Assembly (NCBI RefSeq): GCF_031458395.1
Contig: NZ_JAVDYJ010000001.1
Span: 2,790,001-2,854,000 of the forward strand
Direction: 5' to 3'
DNA length: 64,000 bases
From: Enteractinococcus fodinae
GTDB taxonomy: Bacteria > Actinomycetota > Actinomycetes > Actinomycetales > Micrococcaceae
Below the pieces are notes generated by a model, which made no database searches, was not told where the DNA came from, and saw nothing but the letters and a program-made list of their open reading frames with translations. This document shows, piece after piece, positions 16,523 through 26,613 of the stretch. Numbering within the stretch: position 1 is the first letter of the stretch; every line of letters begins with the position of its first letter. The translations under genes and the position numbers were made by a program.

Positions 16523-18025
16523 TTATGCACCGAAAAATTCGACTTTGATATCGCGCTTCCGCACTTTTCCCGCATGGTCGCGGAGCCGTTGAGTTGTTGC
16601 CACTACACGACGGGGAAGCTTCACTCCGGAAAGCTGGCTGCTGAGGAAGTCATCGAAGTCCTCGGGTATGTTTCCGTGATCGGTTTCGATCACCATGGCC
16701 GGGACCTTGCCCAGCTCCGGATCATCGAGCCCGACTACGCACGAGGAGAGAACCGCAGGATGCATATCAGCCACGGCCTCAATTTCAGCGGGATACACAT
16801 TGACGCCGCCCACCAGCAACATATCTGACCGGCGATCAGTCAGATACAGGTAGCCTTCGTCATCCATCCAGCCGATGTCTCCGACCGTTTCCCAGCCCTC
16901 ATCTTGGGCTTCACTGTCGGCGCCGATGTAGTAGTACGACGGTGGTTCGTCTGCTCCGCGACGCAACCAGACTTCCCCGGTCTGGCCAGGAGGCAGCACC
17001 CGCCCATTTTCGTCGCGCACTGTGACTTCACCGATGGCGGCTCTGCCGACTGATCCGGGGTGGTCGAGCCATTCTCGCCCGGTGATAGTAGTTGCAGCCT
17101 GGCCCTCAGTGGGACCGTAGAGTTCATAGATTGTGTCTGCACCCAGCCAGTTGATCCATTCCCGCTTGAGCCATGGAGGGCAGGGTGCTGCCACATGGAA
17201 GAATGTCTCGACGCTGGAGAGGTCGTATTTGTATTTGATCTCGTCTGGGAGCCGCCACATGCGCTGCATCATGGTAGGGACCGAATAAACCCATGTGGCT
17301 TGGTGTTTTTCGATCATCTGCAGCGTAACTTCTGCGTCGAATCGCTCCATCAAGACTGTGGTGTTACCAAGGGCAAGAGCGGCGAGGGCATCGCTGAACG
17401 GTGCATTGTGGGAGAGCGCGGCAGTAATGAGACAGGTTCCGTTGGTCGGCACTCCCATCGCCTGGCCTAGTTGGATGATGCTCGCTGGATCGCCCGGGGC
17501 GCCCGAGATGATCAGTTTGGGCATGCCTGTACTTCCACCAGAGGTGGGTGCTTTGAGATGCGGTGGCACGACGGGAGGCAGAGCTTCAGAACTATAATCG
17601 TGCAGCTGATTGAGGCCGTCTATCCTTGGGACGCTGACTGTTCGGGAAGTCGTATCGACGGCGACTCGTGGGCGTCCGAGTTCGATAATTGCATCCAACT
17701 CTGCCTGCACCATGCGGTCTGATACCGGCATGGGCACGGCACCCACCTTCCAGGCGGCAATGGCCGATTCGAGCAGTAGCGAAGGTAGTGCCGTCGAGAT
17801 GAGAACATAGTCCCCGTGGTCGACGTCGTGTTCCTGGAAGAGTCGGGCCAACTGATTTGTGCGGGTTTCCAGTTCCGCGAATGTGATAGCACCGCTGGAA
17901 TCGACTATCGCGTCGATCGTCCCGTGAGTATCCGCGAGACGAGCAAACTGCTCGTTGAATGTCGCGGACCCCGCGTCTGCATTAGTCGTGTGGATGATGT
18001 CTGGAAACTGAGCGTTTGCTGCCAC
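16523..18025 (-). CDS. AMP-forming acyl-CoA ligase
   Basis: A 500-residue adenylate-forming enzyme starting at GTG 18025 after GAAGGG. The phosphate loop is SGGSTGMPKLI, the adenine motif is YELYGPTEGQ, then GWETVGDIGWMD and LTDRRSDMLLVGGVNVYPAEIE, and the C-terminal lysine in GKVRKRDIK. The loop has Gly-Gly-Ser instead of the common Ser-Gly-Thr, as in bile-acid/long-chain CoA ligase-like proteins. It forms an acyl-CoA and is followed by a MaoC hydratase. A GlxR-like site lies 86 nt upstream. The substrate is unknown. Confidence 0.88.
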   Translation of the reverse strand: MAANAQFPDIIHTTNADAGSATFNEQFARLADTHGTIDAIVDSSGAITFAELETRTNQLARLFQEHDVDHGDYVLISTALPSLLLESAIAAWKVGAVPMPVSDRMVQAELDAIIELGRPRVAVDTTSRTVSVPRIDGLNQLHDYSSEALPPVVPPHLKAPTSGGSTGMPKLIISGAPGDPASIIQLGQAMGVPTNGTCLITAALSHNAPFSDALAALALGNTTVLMERFDAEVTLQMIEKHQATWVYSVPTMMQRMWRLPDEIKYKYDLSSVETFFHVAAPCPPWLKREWINWLGADTIYELYGPTEGQAATTITGREWLDHPGSVGRAAIGEVTVRDENGRVLPPGQTGEVWLRRGADEPPSYYYIGADSEAQDEGWETVGDIGWMDDEGYLYLTDRRSDMLLVGGVNVYPAEIEAVADMHPAVLSSCVVGLDDPELGKVPAMVIETDHGNIPEDFDDFLSSQLSGVKLPRRVVATTQRLRDHAGKVRKRDIKVEFFGA

Positions 18026-18110
18026 GCTGTTCTACCCTTCTCCAACCATGGTTTCGCAGTTGTGTCGGAGGTCACTTCTCTCCTACCCTGGAAGACTATA
18101 CGGCATCGCG

Positions 18111-18126
18111 TGTGAGTCAAGACACA
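18111..18126. promoter_or_regulatory. GlxR/CRP-like operator, site 5 (TGTGAGTCAAGACACA)
   Basis: It matches 9 of 10 arm bases, with CA instead of TA at the centre. It sits inside a longer repeat, GTGTG-N8-CACAC. It lies upstream of the minus-strand ligase at 18025. Confidence 0.6.
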
Positions 18127-18238
18127 CTTACTGGACTTATTACAACCCAGCACTTTCTGACATGCGGTGGAACTGCGCCACATTTTGCGCAAAGGCCTTA
18201 TTGAGTCTTCTTTGCATGTTCGATAGCATCCACACTTA

Positions 18239-18254
18239 TGTGACTTACGTCTCA
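18239..18254. promoter_or_regulatory. GlxR/CRP-like operator, site 6 (TGTGACTTACGTCTCA)
   Basis: It matches 9 of 10 arm bases plus the central TA. It lies about 56 nt upstream of the start of solute-binding lipoprotein 3. Confidence 0.62.
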
Positions 18255-18309
18255 GGTGATCTTCAGTGGGTTTCTGAGCAGCGATACCAAATAATAAAAG
18301 GTGGATTCA

Positions 18310-19587
18310 ATGAAAACAGATCACGGACGACGTTCATGGACCAGGTGGGTGACTTCATCCGCAGCGCTGGCAGCCCTTGCCCTCGTGTTGACCTCATGCG
18401 GTGGCGAGGCCGCAGACGGAGATGAAGCCGCAGAAGAGCAGGGGTACGAATTCGGGGCCCCACAAGAAGAAGTGAATGCGGCGATTGAACAACTGGAACC
18501 GGTAACAGTCACTTACCAGATCCCTGCGACCTCCGAGCAATCACCGCAGGCAAACTTAGGGACCCACTATAAGGAAGCTGTCGAGGAGCGCTCCAACGGA
18601 CAAATCACAGTTGAGTTGGCCTGGAATCAGTCCGTAGCTCCTTACGAGGATCTGCACAACGCACTGGCTGACGGACGGGTTGATATGGCGTTTACCCTGC
18701 CCTCATATGAGCCAGCAGAATTTCCTGCGTTCACCGCTCTCAACGACCTGCTGGGTGGTGACCCTGAGCCGCCCCTGACAGGTGAACTCGTGACGAATCT
18801 AGCGGCTGCTGAAACAGCTTGGCAGACCCCTGAAATCCTCACAGAATACGAACAAATTGGTGTCACCCCTTTCGTACCCGTTATGGCATCGGCTAGCTAT
18901 TATTCGATATGTAGCGATGAAGTGACCGAACCGGAAGATTGGGATGGCCTTCAGGTGCGGGTCGGCTCGCCGGCAGCATTGGACCTGGTATCGCACCTGG
19001 GCGGATCGCCGGTCTCGATCGCGGGAGTAGAAGCTTACGAGGCATTGCAACGCGGCACCATCGACTGCACCCTTGGGGTGTTATCAGACGCAGCGCAAGG
19101 GGGCTTTTTTGAGGTCGCACCACATTTAGGGTATCCAACCACTACAAGCTTTCCGCGCGTGGCCGGTGCGATCCTTACGGGTGCGGGCGTTGAAGAGTTG
19201 CCAGTGGCTTATCAGCAAATCCTCTTCGACTCTTTCGATGCGTATTTCGATGGCAGCATAAAGGCGAACGGAAAAGATGAAGCTATAGCCCAAGTTAATG
19301 AGCTTGGAGGCAGCGTTGTAGAAGTGTCGCCGGAATTGCAAGAAGAAATTCAGCAGTTTGCCGACCTTCAAAGACAAGAGGTCGTCGAATCCGGCATTCT
19401 CGGTGAGGATATCGTCGATCGGCTTCAGGCATCCCGTGAAAAATGGGCGGATCGCGTCGAAGAGCTGGGCTATGAGGAACAGGGTACACTGGCCGATTTC
19501 GATGAGTGGTATGACCCCGAGGCCGATTACCGTCCATTAGCACAAGAATTATTCCAGGAAGTCATGCTGGAACATCGCCCTAACTAA
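18310..19587 (+). CDS. TRAP-type (DctP-like) solute-binding lipoprotein, paralogue 3
   Basis: A 425-residue lipoprotein. ATG 18310 is preferred over GTG 18301 because AAAGGTGG is spaced correctly for it. The signal peptide has a basic start and lipobox LTSC (Cys30). The body has LQVRVGSPAA, GGSPVSIAGVE, YEALQRGTIDCTLG and LPVAYQQILFDS, and the end is VMLEHRPN. It shares the post-lipobox linker ending EFGAPQEEVNAAIEQLEPV with its paralogues. It stands alone, divergent from the ligase at 16523 and convergent with the ligase at 19654. It is a likely acid-binding protein with no permease nearby. Confidence 0.88.
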   Translation: MKTDHGRRSWTRWVTSSAALAALALVLTSCGGEAADGDEAAEEQGYEFGAPQEEVNAAIEQLEPVTVTYQIPATSEQSPQANLGTHYKEAVEERSNGQITVELAWNQSVAPYEDLHNALADGRVDMAFTLPSYEPAEFPAFTALNDLLGGDPEPPLTGELVTNLAAAETAWQTPEILTEYEQIGVTPFVPVMASASYYSICSDEVTEPEDWDGLQVRVGSPAALDLVSHLGGSPVSIAGVEAYEALQRGTIDCTLGVLSDAAQGGFFEVAPHLGYPTTTSFPRVAGAILTGAGVEELPVAYQQILFDSFDAYFDGSIKANGKDEAIAQVNELGGSVVEVSPELQEEIQQFADLQRQEVVESGILGEDIVDRLQASREKWADRVEELGYEEQGTLADFDEWYDPEADYRPLAQELFQEVMLEHRPN

Positions 19588-19590
19588 AAA

Positions 19591-19639
19591 TGAGGTGTTT
19601 GGTCTACCGCTCACGCATGGCGGCAGAGCAAACACCTCA
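19591..19639. terminator. Hairpin between convergent genes
   Basis: An 11-bp perfect inverted repeat (19591-19601 and 19629-19639) with a nested CCGC/GCGG stem lies between lipoprotein 3 and the convergent ligase. The T-tract is weak. Confidence 0.6.
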
Positions 19640-19653
19640 CTCAAGGACTCTTT

Positions 19654-21288
19654 CTAATTACTCTGCCATTCAGCGCGCAGTCTCTTCTTCTCAAGCTTGC
19701 CCACCGAGGTGCGCGGTAGTTCTTGAGAGACAACGACCTCATCGGGCAGTTGCCACTTGGCGAACCGATCGGCCAGCACTTCGTAGACATCTTCCTTGGT
19801 GACTTCAGCGCCGTCACGGCCCACGACGAAAGCCACCGGACGCTCTTGATACTTCTCGTCCGGCACGCCAATGACCGCTGCCTCCAGCACTTTCGGGTGG
19901 TCCATAATGGCGTTTTCCATGTCGATCGAGGAGATCCACTCACCACCGGACTTGATGACGTCCTTGAGTCGGTCGGTGAGTTTGAGATAACCCTCCGGGG
20001 TGATGACACCAACGTCACCCGAGCGCCACCAGCCTTCGTGAAACCTCTCGTCATTGTCATCGAGCTTCGGGTAGCTACGCGCGATCCACGGTCCTCGGAT
20101 CAAAACTTCACCCATAGATTTGCCGTCGTGAGGTAGCTCCTCGTTCTCCGGGCCAACAACTTTGATTTCGGTGCCTAAGATAGGCAAGCCCTGGTAACGT
20201 TTCAGATCCCATTTTTCTGCCTCAGGGAGGTCCGCAAGTTCCGCTTTGAGTCGCCAGTTGTACGAGACCAGCGGGCTGGTCTCAGAAGCACCATAACCGT
20301 GAATAACATCGGCGCCGGTGAGATCCGAGAATCCTTTCATCAGCGACAATGGTGGTTCTGTCGACCCGGATACCAGGCGAGTGTTTGACAAGTCTGGTGC
20401 TTCGGGCAGCTGACGCAGGTACTCAAGCATCGGAGCGAATAACGCTGGGGCGCCATTGGCGACAGTCACGTTCTCCTCAACGAGCGCTTCAGCGACGAAA
20501 CCAATGTTGTCGGCGCTAAACCGGCCCGGGAGGACGATCTTTGTTCCAGCACCCACTGCACCTTGAGGGAAGCCCCAGGAGACGGCGTGGAACATCGGGG
20601 TAACCGGCATGACGCAGTCGAGGTAGTCGATCTTGAGCGCCGAGATGAGGCCGAGGGTGTGCAGGTACATCGAGCGGTGCGAATAGTAGACACCCTTGGG
20701 GCGGCCTGTGGTTCCGGTGGTGTAACCGGCGTAAGCAGCACTTGTTTCCTCAATGAATTGAAAATCGTATTCTTCCGACTGTCCGGCCAGTAGATCTTCG
20801 TAGAAGTACACGTTTTCCAGGCTGGTAGAGATCTCGGATGAGGGTTTGTCTGTCATCACGACCCAGCCGCGCACGTTGACTTTATCGGCGAGACTCTCAG
20901 CTACTGAGAGCAATGATTCATCGACAAAGATCCACTGCGCTTCCGAGTGGTCGACCACGTAGACGAGATCCGTTGGAGCGAGTCGAATATTCAGCTGGAG
21001 CATCACCGCACCGACCGACGGCACCCCGAAATACAGTTCGAGGTGGCGCAGGTGATTCCAGTCCAGCACTCCAACCGTGGTCCCAGGGGTGATATCTAGT
21101 GAATCCAGTGCGTGCGCGAGCTGACTAACGCGCCGCAGCATCCCGGCGTAGTCCGTACGCGCCCAGCTTTCGTCGAGACGCCGATGGACAATTTCCGAGG
21201 TGGGGAAGGTTCCGGCGGCGTGCCTGAGCAGAGTGGTCATATTTAGGGGATATTCGTCGCCCATTGACGATGGGACACCTTTGAGCAT
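19654..21288 (-). CDS. AMP-forming medium/long-chain acyl-CoA ligase
   Basis: A 544-residue fatty-acid-type CoA ligase. The phosphate loop is [16 protein letters not shown], the adenine motif is [12 protein letters not shown], then [43 protein letters not shown] and C-terminal lysine GKLEKKRLR. This motif set is that of AlkK-like medium/long-chain-fatty-acid CoA ligases. GGAAGGATC precedes the ATG. It would activate an acid imported by one of the neighbouring lipoprotein systems. It is divergent from lipoprotein 4. Confidence 0.9.
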   Translation of the reverse strand: MLKGVPSSMGDEYPLNMTTLLRHAAGTFPTSEIVHRRLDESWARTDYAGMLRRVSQLAHALDSLDITPGTTVGVLDWNHLRHLELYFGVPSVGAVMLQLNIRLAPTDLVYVVDHSEAQWIFVDESLLSVAESLADKVNVRGWVVMTDKPSSEISTSLENVYFYEDLLAGQSEEYDFQFIEETSAAYAGYTTGTTGRPKGVYYSHRSMYLHTLGLISALKIDYLDCVMPVTPMFHAVSWGFPQGAVGAGTKIVLPGRFSADNIGFVAEALVEENVTVANGAPALFAPMLEYLRQLPEAPDLSNTRLVSGSTEPPLSLMKGFSDLTGADVIHGYGASETSPLVSYNWRLKAELADLPEAEKWDLKRYQGLPILGTEIKVVGPENEELPHDGKSMGEVLIRGPWIARSYPKLDDNDERFHEGWWRSGDVGVITPEGYLKLTDRLKDVIKSGGEWISSIDMENAIMDHPKVLEAAVIGVPDEKYQERPVAFVVGRDGAEVTKEDVYEVLADRFAKWQLPDEVVVSQELPRTSVGKLEKKRLRAEWQSN

Positions 21289-21313
21289 TCTTGATCCTTC
21301 CGAGAGGAGTAGA

Positions 21314-21329
21314 TGTGACCTCGAGCATA
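21314..21329. promoter_or_regulatory. GlxR/CRP-like operator, weak site 7 (TGTGACCTCGAGCATA)
   Basis: It matches 8 of 10 arm bases without a central TA. It lies 26 nt upstream of the ligase start at 21288, where it could act as a repressor site. Confidence 0.35.
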
Positions 21330-21616
21330 GTCGGCTGGGGTGTGTTCAGACAGAGTGAGCTTCCGGTCCTGACAAAATGCTTCCGCAAGCCAGCTACATG
21401 AATTCAGAGCAGTTTCGCGATGATGTCGAGCTGGACCGACGAGCTCGCGTGCTGCCCTCTGGCAGGTACCTCGTCAAACGACTGCTGCGCCATGCCCAGG
21501 ACCGTGAAAGCGAGCACAAGCGGTCCCAGAACTAGAGGCTTCAACCTTTACTGTCTGACACCACCAGAAAAGTCAGCCCAGGCTCGAACTCATGGTGGCG
21601 CGAACCCCAAGGTAAA

Positions 21617-21632
21617 TGTAAGCTATGTCACA
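21617..21632. promoter_or_regulatory. GlxR/CRP-like operator, site 8 (TGTAAGCTATGTCACA)
   Basis: It matches 9 of 10 arm bases plus the central TA. It lies about 130 nt upstream of lipoprotein 4. Confidence 0.6.
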
Positions 21633-21763
21633 CTGTGCATTGATGTGCACATGAGGGGTTCCGGACAAGGCGCGTTGCGAAATTCTCGTGAATAGACGAA
21701 GCAGCATTTACCCCATCTATACCCGGGATCCTGTTTCACTCTCAACCAGATAGAGGAAACCGA

Positions 21764-23077
21764 ATGACAAGCAAGAGCCCTAAACTATCCCGCCGTCGAA
21801 AAACCTATGGTGCAGTGAGCTTGCTGGCGATCGCCGGCCTGGCATTATCTTCATGCGCAGGTGACACAGGAGAAGCGGACGCAGATGAAGCGAACGCCGA
21901 AACGGAAGGCTTCGAATACGGCGCTTCCCAAGAAGAGGTCAACGAGGCCATCGCTGATTTAGAACCAGTTACGCTGACCTTTCAAAACGCAGCCCCTTCC
22001 GAAAACGCGCCAGCTGCTCAGCCTGTGCTGAAGTTTATGGAAGCAGTCGAAGAACGTTCCAACGGTCAAATCACCATCGAACCGGTCTGGTCGATGTCGG
22101 TTGCTAACTATCCCGAAGTTGTGGATGCGCTCCAAGATGGTCGAATCGACATGTCATATCACCTCGTCGGATATGAACCCCAGCGGTTTCCCGAAGCGAC
22201 CGATATAGGTTCAGCGCTGGCGAATATTGAGTACTCCCCGATGGTGGGTGAGATGACAGCATACGCCGTAGGGGCCGAGATCGGATGGCAGAATCAAGGC
22301 CTTCTCGATAGCTATGAAGCAGAGGGCCTGACTCCGTTCGCGCCGTTTGTCGCCAACGGGGCGTATTCACTGAGCTGCAACTCTGAGCTCAGCACCGCAG
22401 AGGATATGGTTGGAGCCCAGATTCGTGCGGGCTCCCTCGCCCAAGCAAAGGCAGTGGAGCACTTCGATGCAACGCCCACAAGTATCGAATTTGCTGAAGC
22501 GTTCGAAGCGTTACAGCGCGGCACCATTGACTGTGACCTCTCCCCAATGGGAGCAAAAGAGATCTCAGGAGTCTACGAGGCAGCACCGCACTTGGGATAC
22601 ACCACCCAAGCCAGCTGGCCGAGATTCCCTGCAGCTTACTTAGCGGGCTCGACCTTCCAGGAACTGCCGTTGGCCTATCAGCAGATTATCTTCGACTCTC
22701 AGCAACTTGGGCTTGGCAATGACGTAGGAAACTACATCAATTCCAATGCGCTGTTTATCGACGACACCCTGTCCATCGATGGCACGATCAATGAATTCGA
22801 CCAAGAAATGCAAGATGAACTAGCCAATTTCATTACCGTGCTACAAGACGAAGCCATCGAGGCCGGCACCATCGACGCTGACACGGTGACCCGGATTGAA
22901 GAACTGGACGAGAAGTGGTCTTCCGCAATCTCCGAAATGGGATACGCAGACGAGGGCGAAATGGATAACCTCAACGAATGGTACGACCCAGATACTGATT
23001 ACGACGAGTTCTCCTGGGCCGTTTACGAAGAATCGGCCGCCATGAATTACAGGCCCGGCTCAGGTAATGGAAGCTAA
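21764..23077 (+). CDS. TRAP-type (DctP-like) solute-binding lipoprotein, paralogue 4
   Basis: A 437-residue lipoprotein with lipobox LSSC (Cys31) and a long acidic linker. The body shows GAQIRAGSLA, FEALQRGTIDCDLSP and LPLAYQQIIFDS. It is the most divergent copy in ligand-binding segments (DATPTSIEFAE instead of GGTPxSM) and at the C-terminus (AMNYRPG plus five residues), which suggests a different ligand. The two Cys of the family are kept. It is followed by a terminator and then a TetR regulator on the same strand. Confidence 0.87.
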   Translation: MTSKSPKLSRRRKTYGAVSLLAIAGLALSSCAGDTGEADADEANAETEGFEYGASQEEVNEAIADLEPVTLTFQNAAPSENAPAAQPVLKFMEAVEERSNGQITIEPVWSMSVANYPEVVDALQDGRIDMSYHLVGYEPQRFPEATDIGSALANIEYSPMVGEMTAYAVGAEIGWQNQGLLDSYEAEGLTPFAPFVANGAYSLSCNSELSTAEDMVGAQIRAGSLAQAKAVEHFDATPTSIEFAEAFEALQRGTIDCDLSPMGAKEISGVYEAAPHLGYTTQASWPRFPAAYLAGSTFQELPLAYQQIIFDSQQLGLGNDVGNYINSNALFIDDTLSIDGTINEFDQEMQDELANFITVLQDEAIEAGTIDADTVTRIEELDEKWSSAISEMGYADEGEMDNLNEWYDPDTDYDEFSWAVYEESAAMNYRPGSGNGS

Positions 23078-23095
23078 CCGTTGATTCACCTGCAT

Positions 23096-23139
23096 TGAGG
23101 CCTCTGACCGCGCCGCACAGGCGCTGGTCGGAGGCCTCA
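23096..23139 (+). terminator. Terminator after lipoprotein 4
   Basis: An inverted repeat with arms TGAGGCCTC and GAGGCCTCA, extended by GACC/GGTC, lies 19 nt past the stop. The T-tract is poor. Confidence 0.65.
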
Positions 23140-23331
23140 GTGCGTGGGGAACTGTAAAGCCCTACATCAACATTAAAAGTCATGCTTCCACACCTACCGA
23201 ACTAGTACTTGCCTTGCGTAGAGGCTGGCGCTGGATTTAGAGTTCCGGCCCTGAGGGGCATTCACCCACGCACAAGGGGTTCTGCTGTAACCTGTATCAG
23301 GACAGTAGCACCTGACCGCAGAGAGGCGCCC

Positions 23332-23946
23332 ATGAAGTTTTCCCGTATGCTTCCCGATCAGTTGCCCCTGTCCCCTATTACACAAGCTGCACTCAGGTGC
23401 TTTGCCGTTAATGGGTATCACGGGACCACGATTCGCCAGATTGCTGCTGAGGCCGGGTTATCCGTGCCCGGGGTCTACCACCACTTCGATTCCAAACACG
23501 CCCTGTTGGTCGATCTTTGCAACGTCGCCATGACCCAACTGCTTGATGCCTCACATCGTGCGCTCGCTGCGGCGGGAGACGACGTACTTGATCGGTTCGA
23601 CGCGCTCGTGGAGTGCTTGGTCCAGTTCCACACCGACTTTGCCGACGTCGCGTTCGTATCCTTCAGCGAGATTCGGGCGCTGCAAGGCCAAGCGCGGGAA
23701 GATCATCTGGAACAGCGACGCCAAGAACAGCAGTTAGTCACCGACGTGGTCGAAGAAGGCGTCTCCGCGGGTATCTTTGCAACCGATGACCCACGGCATG
23801 TGGCTCGAGCCATTACGAGCATTTGTTTAGGCATGTCGCAGTGGTATCGACCAGACGGAGGGCTCTCTGTCGATGAACTCGCTGGGACTCACGTTCAGAT
23901 CTGTCGGGACACGGCGCGTTTTGTTGGAGACACAACAACCGCTTAA
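23332..23946 (+). CDS. TetR-family transcriptional regulator
   Basis: A 204-residue regulator; ATG 23332 follows GAGAGG. The N-terminal helix-turn-helix runs about residues 18-60 and includes GYHGTTIRQIAAEAGLSV and YHHFDSKHALL, which are typical of TetR. The C-terminal ligand domain resembles TetR proteins next to fatty-acid or CoA genes. It is convergent with the six-gene ACAD-kinase operon that ends at 24001 and downstream of lipoprotein 4. It may sense an acyl-CoA and control one of these units. Its operator is not identified. Confidence 0.88.
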   Translation: MKFSRMLPDQLPLSPITQAALRCFAVNGYHGTTIRQIAAEAGLSVPGVYHHFDSKHALLVDLCNVAMTQLLDASHRALAAAGDDVLDRFDALVECLVQFHTDFADVAFVSFSEIRALQGQAREDHLEQRRQEQQLVTDVVEEGVSAGIFATDDPRHVARAITSICLGMSQWYRPDGGLSVDELAGTHVQICRDTARFVGDTTTA

Positions 23947-24000
23947 GACCGCCTGTGCCTATTCAGTCCGGTGCGCTGCTCAGCGGCGCATCACGAGCTA

Positions 24001-25545
24001 TTAATTATTGCTGGCCAAGTCGCGTAGCGCGCGTTTGTTGATCTTCCCAACTGCGGTCTGGGGCATGGTCTCCGGGAAGATAATCTCCTTGGGCGTCTGA
24101 ACGGATCCTTTGAGTTCTTTGACGTGTGCCACGAGTTCTTCGGAGTCGGCTTCGTGACCGCTCTTAAGAATCACAGCGGCAGTAACTTGCTCGCCCCACT
24201 TCTCGTCCGGAATACCGAACACGGCCGCTTGAGCTACCGCCGGGTGAGTAGTGAGGGCATCTTCGACTTCTCGGGGGAATACGTTGAAACCACCCGAGAT
24301 AATCATGTCTTTCTTCCGGTCGACGATATACAAATAGCCCTGCTCATCCATTTTCGCGATGTCACCGGTGTGGATCCAGCCGTCGACGATCGTCTCTGCG
24401 GTGAGATCTTCGCGCTGCCAGTAGCCTTGCATTGCGCCCCGACCACGCACGCACAGTTCACCTGGCTCACCGATTTCGGCTTCCTCGCCCGTGGGGGCAA
24501 GAATACGTACGTCGACGGATTCGACTGGTTTGCCACATGACAGCAGCAAGTCTTGGTTCTGGTGATCAGCTTTGGAAAGGATTGACACTGGATAGCACTC
24601 GGTCTGACCGTAGAGCTGTCCGAATACTGGTCCAATCCGCTCCATACCTTCGCGGAGGCGGCTTTCCGACATCGGCGAGGCACCGTAGAGAATGTATTCC
24701 AGGCTCGAAGTGTCCCGTGTGTCGAGATCTGGGTGATCCAGCAGCGCATAGATCATCGTCGGCACAAACAGGGTGAAGTTGATCTTCTCGCGCTCAATCG
24801 TTTCCAATACTTTGGCCGGGTCGAAACCGTTCATCAGATGCACTGTGCCACCCTTAATGAGGGTTGGCAGCACATTGGTCCCGGCGACGTGACTCATTGG
24901 TGGGACGAGTAAGTAGCGAGGAGTGTCTGGCAGTTCGAAGTTGGCGAGGATATCTGCGGTCGAAGGGCCAAGGCTAAAGTGCTTCCGATAGGCGCCCTTC
25001 GGTTTTCCGGTGGTGCCGCCGGTGTAGTTGATTGTACTGAGGTCATCGTGTTTGACCGTGGTCTGAAATGGTTGGGGACCGATTTCCTTGGCTGCCGTGG
25101 CCAGGTCGGAGGCGAAGTCAGCGGGACTCATGGACCAGATCTGCAAGCCTGATTTTTGTGCTACCTCGGCCAGTTCCCGACCCCGCTGGGCATAATAGGT
25201 TTCATCAACAATCAGCGCCTTGACCTGGGAATCGTGCACTTGGAATTTTTGGTCTGCTAAGGAACCCATGGGATGCAACCAGGTAATGTACAGCCCCATC
25301 GACTGGACTGCAGAACCGAGGACCCATACTTCGAAACGGTTCGCGCCTAACGCTGCGACACCGTCACCGCGCTTTAACCCGGCGGCCTCCAGCACCGCTT
25401 GGTACCGGCCGATGAGATCGTATACCTCAGCGTAGGTCTGCTCGCCGCGTTCATCTTTGAAAGCCAGGCGTTCGGGGTACCGCTCAAGCGCGCGCTTGAT
25501 CTGCACACCTTGGGTGGGGCCCAGCAAATGGGTAGCGATGTTCAT
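24001..25545 (-). CDS. AMP-forming acyl-CoA ligase, last gene of ACAD-kinase operon
   Basis: A 514-residue ligase with phosphate loop NYTGGTTGKPKGAYRK, adenine motif QLYGQTECYPV, GWIHTGDIAKMDEQGYLYIVDR and KKDMIISGGFNVFPREVEDAL, and lysine GKINKRALR. The motif set recalls mycobacterial FadD8-like ligases. It ends the six-gene operon whose other members are an ACAD, an APH kinase, an SDR, a histidine phosphatase and an FMN oxidoreductase. It probably activates the acid that these enzymes process. A GGAGCAACC site precedes the ATG. Confidence 0.88.
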   Translation of the reverse strand: MNIATHLLGPTQGVQIKRALERYPERLAFKDERGEQTYAEVYDLIGRYQAVLEAAGLKRGDGVAALGANRFEVWVLGSAVQSMGLYITWLHPMGSLADQKFQVHDSQVKALIVDETYYAQRGRELAEVAQKSGLQIWSMSPADFASDLATAAKEIGPQPFQTTVKHDDLSTINYTGGTTGKPKGAYRKHFSLGPSTADILANFELPDTPRYLLVPPMSHVAGTNVLPTLIKGGTVHLMNGFDPAKVLETIEREKINFTLFVPTMIYALLDHPDLDTRDTSSLEYILYGASPMSESRLREGMERIGPVFGQLYGQTECYPVSILSKADHQNQDLLLSCGKPVESVDVRILAPTGEEAEIGEPGELCVRGRGAMQGYWQREDLTAETIVDGWIHTGDIAKMDEQGYLYIVDRKKDMIISGGFNVFPREVEDALTTHPAVAQAAVFGIPDEKWGEQVTAAVILKSGHEADSEELVAHVKELKGSVQTPKEIIFPETMPQTAVGKINKRALRDLASNN

Positions 25546-25605
25546 GGTTGCTCCTTTGGGCGCTGGTGAGAGGTAAAGACGCGGGGTTTTCCCTTGTCGA
25601 ATCGG

Positions 25606-26571
25606 TTATCTATCCCCGTGGAATTCTCGCAGCGTTTGGTCGATTATCTCTCGTGTCGCTGGCACATCTGACACGCCACTGACGGAATGTCCGGCACTCC
25701 AAATATCTTTCCAACGACGAGGGCCGGACTTATCTGAATATGCCGAGCCTCCGTACTGGGCTTGAGCCGAGGCGACGTCCGCATTGTGGTCGAGCGTGGC
25801 GGGATCAAGTCCGGCAGCCTCAATTGAGGGTAGGAGAAAACTGGTGTTCATCCCCGTAAAGGCTTGGGTGAGCAGCACGTCATCCATCGTGCTGTCGACA
25901 AGCATCTGTTTGTACTCTGGCTCGGCCAGGCTCTCTTGCGTTGCAATGAACTTTGTCCCGATGTAGCCCAGATCAACGCCGAGCTCACGGGCGGCACGAA
26001 GTGCTACTCCATCACTCATCCCGCCCGCTAAAGCTATCGGCCCATCGTAAAAGGCGCGAACCGCCCGGACAAATGCGAAAGGGTTCATCCAGCCGGTATT
26101 ACCGCCGGCTCCAGCGGTCAGAAGCACGAGACCGTCAACACCTGCTTCGATCGCTTTCTTAACATGTTTCATGGTCGCCACATCGGCCAGGACAAACACT
26201 CCGGCCTCGTGTAAGGCGGGCACCACCGGTGCCGGAGAGCCGACACTGGTAATGACCATCTCAGTTCGGTGCCGCAAGAGGATCTCGATATCCTTTTGCG
26301 TTTCCGGCCTGCTCATGATGAGGTTGGCGCAGTACGGCGCATCGTTTTCTGAAAGGGTTTCATCGAGTTCTGTCAGCCAGTCATCCAAGGCTTCATGCGA
26401 TCTCGGGTTGGCCGTGGGAAACGCACCAATCACACCCGCCTGGCAGGCCGCTTTGACCAGCTCGACCCCGGAGACCCGAAGCATGGGCGCGGCAATTGCA
26501 GGCAACCTCAATCGACTACTAATCGTCTCCGGCAGTCGACTCGTTGCCGTCGTGCTTTCCACTGCTGACAT
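25606..26571 (-). CDS. Nitronate monooxygenase / FMN-dependent 2-nitropropane dioxygenase-like protein
   Basis: A 321-residue TIM-barrel flavoprotein. PAIAAPMLRVSGVELVKAACQAG opens the barrel; GAGGNTGW and ALAGGMSDG are the phosphate-binding loops for FMN, and YIGTKFIATQES is the family's GTRF-like motif. Such proteins oxidise nitronates or reduce enoyl groups. Their repeated placement in CoA catabolic operons, as with IpdC of steroid degradation, suggests a role on a CoA thioester here. It lies 42 nt after the histidine phosphatase and 60 nt before the ligase. Confidence 0.82.
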   Translation of the reverse strand: MSAVESTTATSRLPETISSRLRLPAIAAPMLRVSGVELVKAACQAGVIGAFPTANPRSHEALDDWLTELDETLSENDAPYCANLIMSRPETQKDIEILLRHRTEMVITSVGSPAPVVPALHEAGVFVLADVATMKHVKKAIEAGVDGLVLLTAGAGGNTGWMNPFAFVRAVRAFYDGPIALAGGMSDGVALRAARELGVDLGYIGTKFIATQESLAEPEYKQMLVDSTMDDVLLTQAFTGMNTSFLLPSIEAAGLDPATLDHNADVASAQAQYGGSAYSDKSGPRRWKDIWSAGHSVSGVSDVPATREIIDQTLREFHGDR

Positions 26572-26613
26572 ATGTTATCCCCTTCAGCTGGCTTCTCACC
26601 GCAAGTCGAAACC

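Larger units (their letters stand above)
21289..21763. other. 475-nt divergent intergenic region
   Basis: This lies between the ligase (21288, minus) and lipoprotein 4 (21764, plus). It contains two GlxR-like sites and a second inverted repeat GTGCA-N6-TGCAC near 21636-21651. I find no convincing gene: the 91-codon frame at 21420-21695 has no ribosome-binding site or recognisable fold. Confidence 0.55.

Noticed and set aside
21420-21695. Possible 91-residue gene in the divergent region before lipoprotein 4
   Set aside because: No ribosome-binding site, no recognisable fold, and it overlaps candidate operators.
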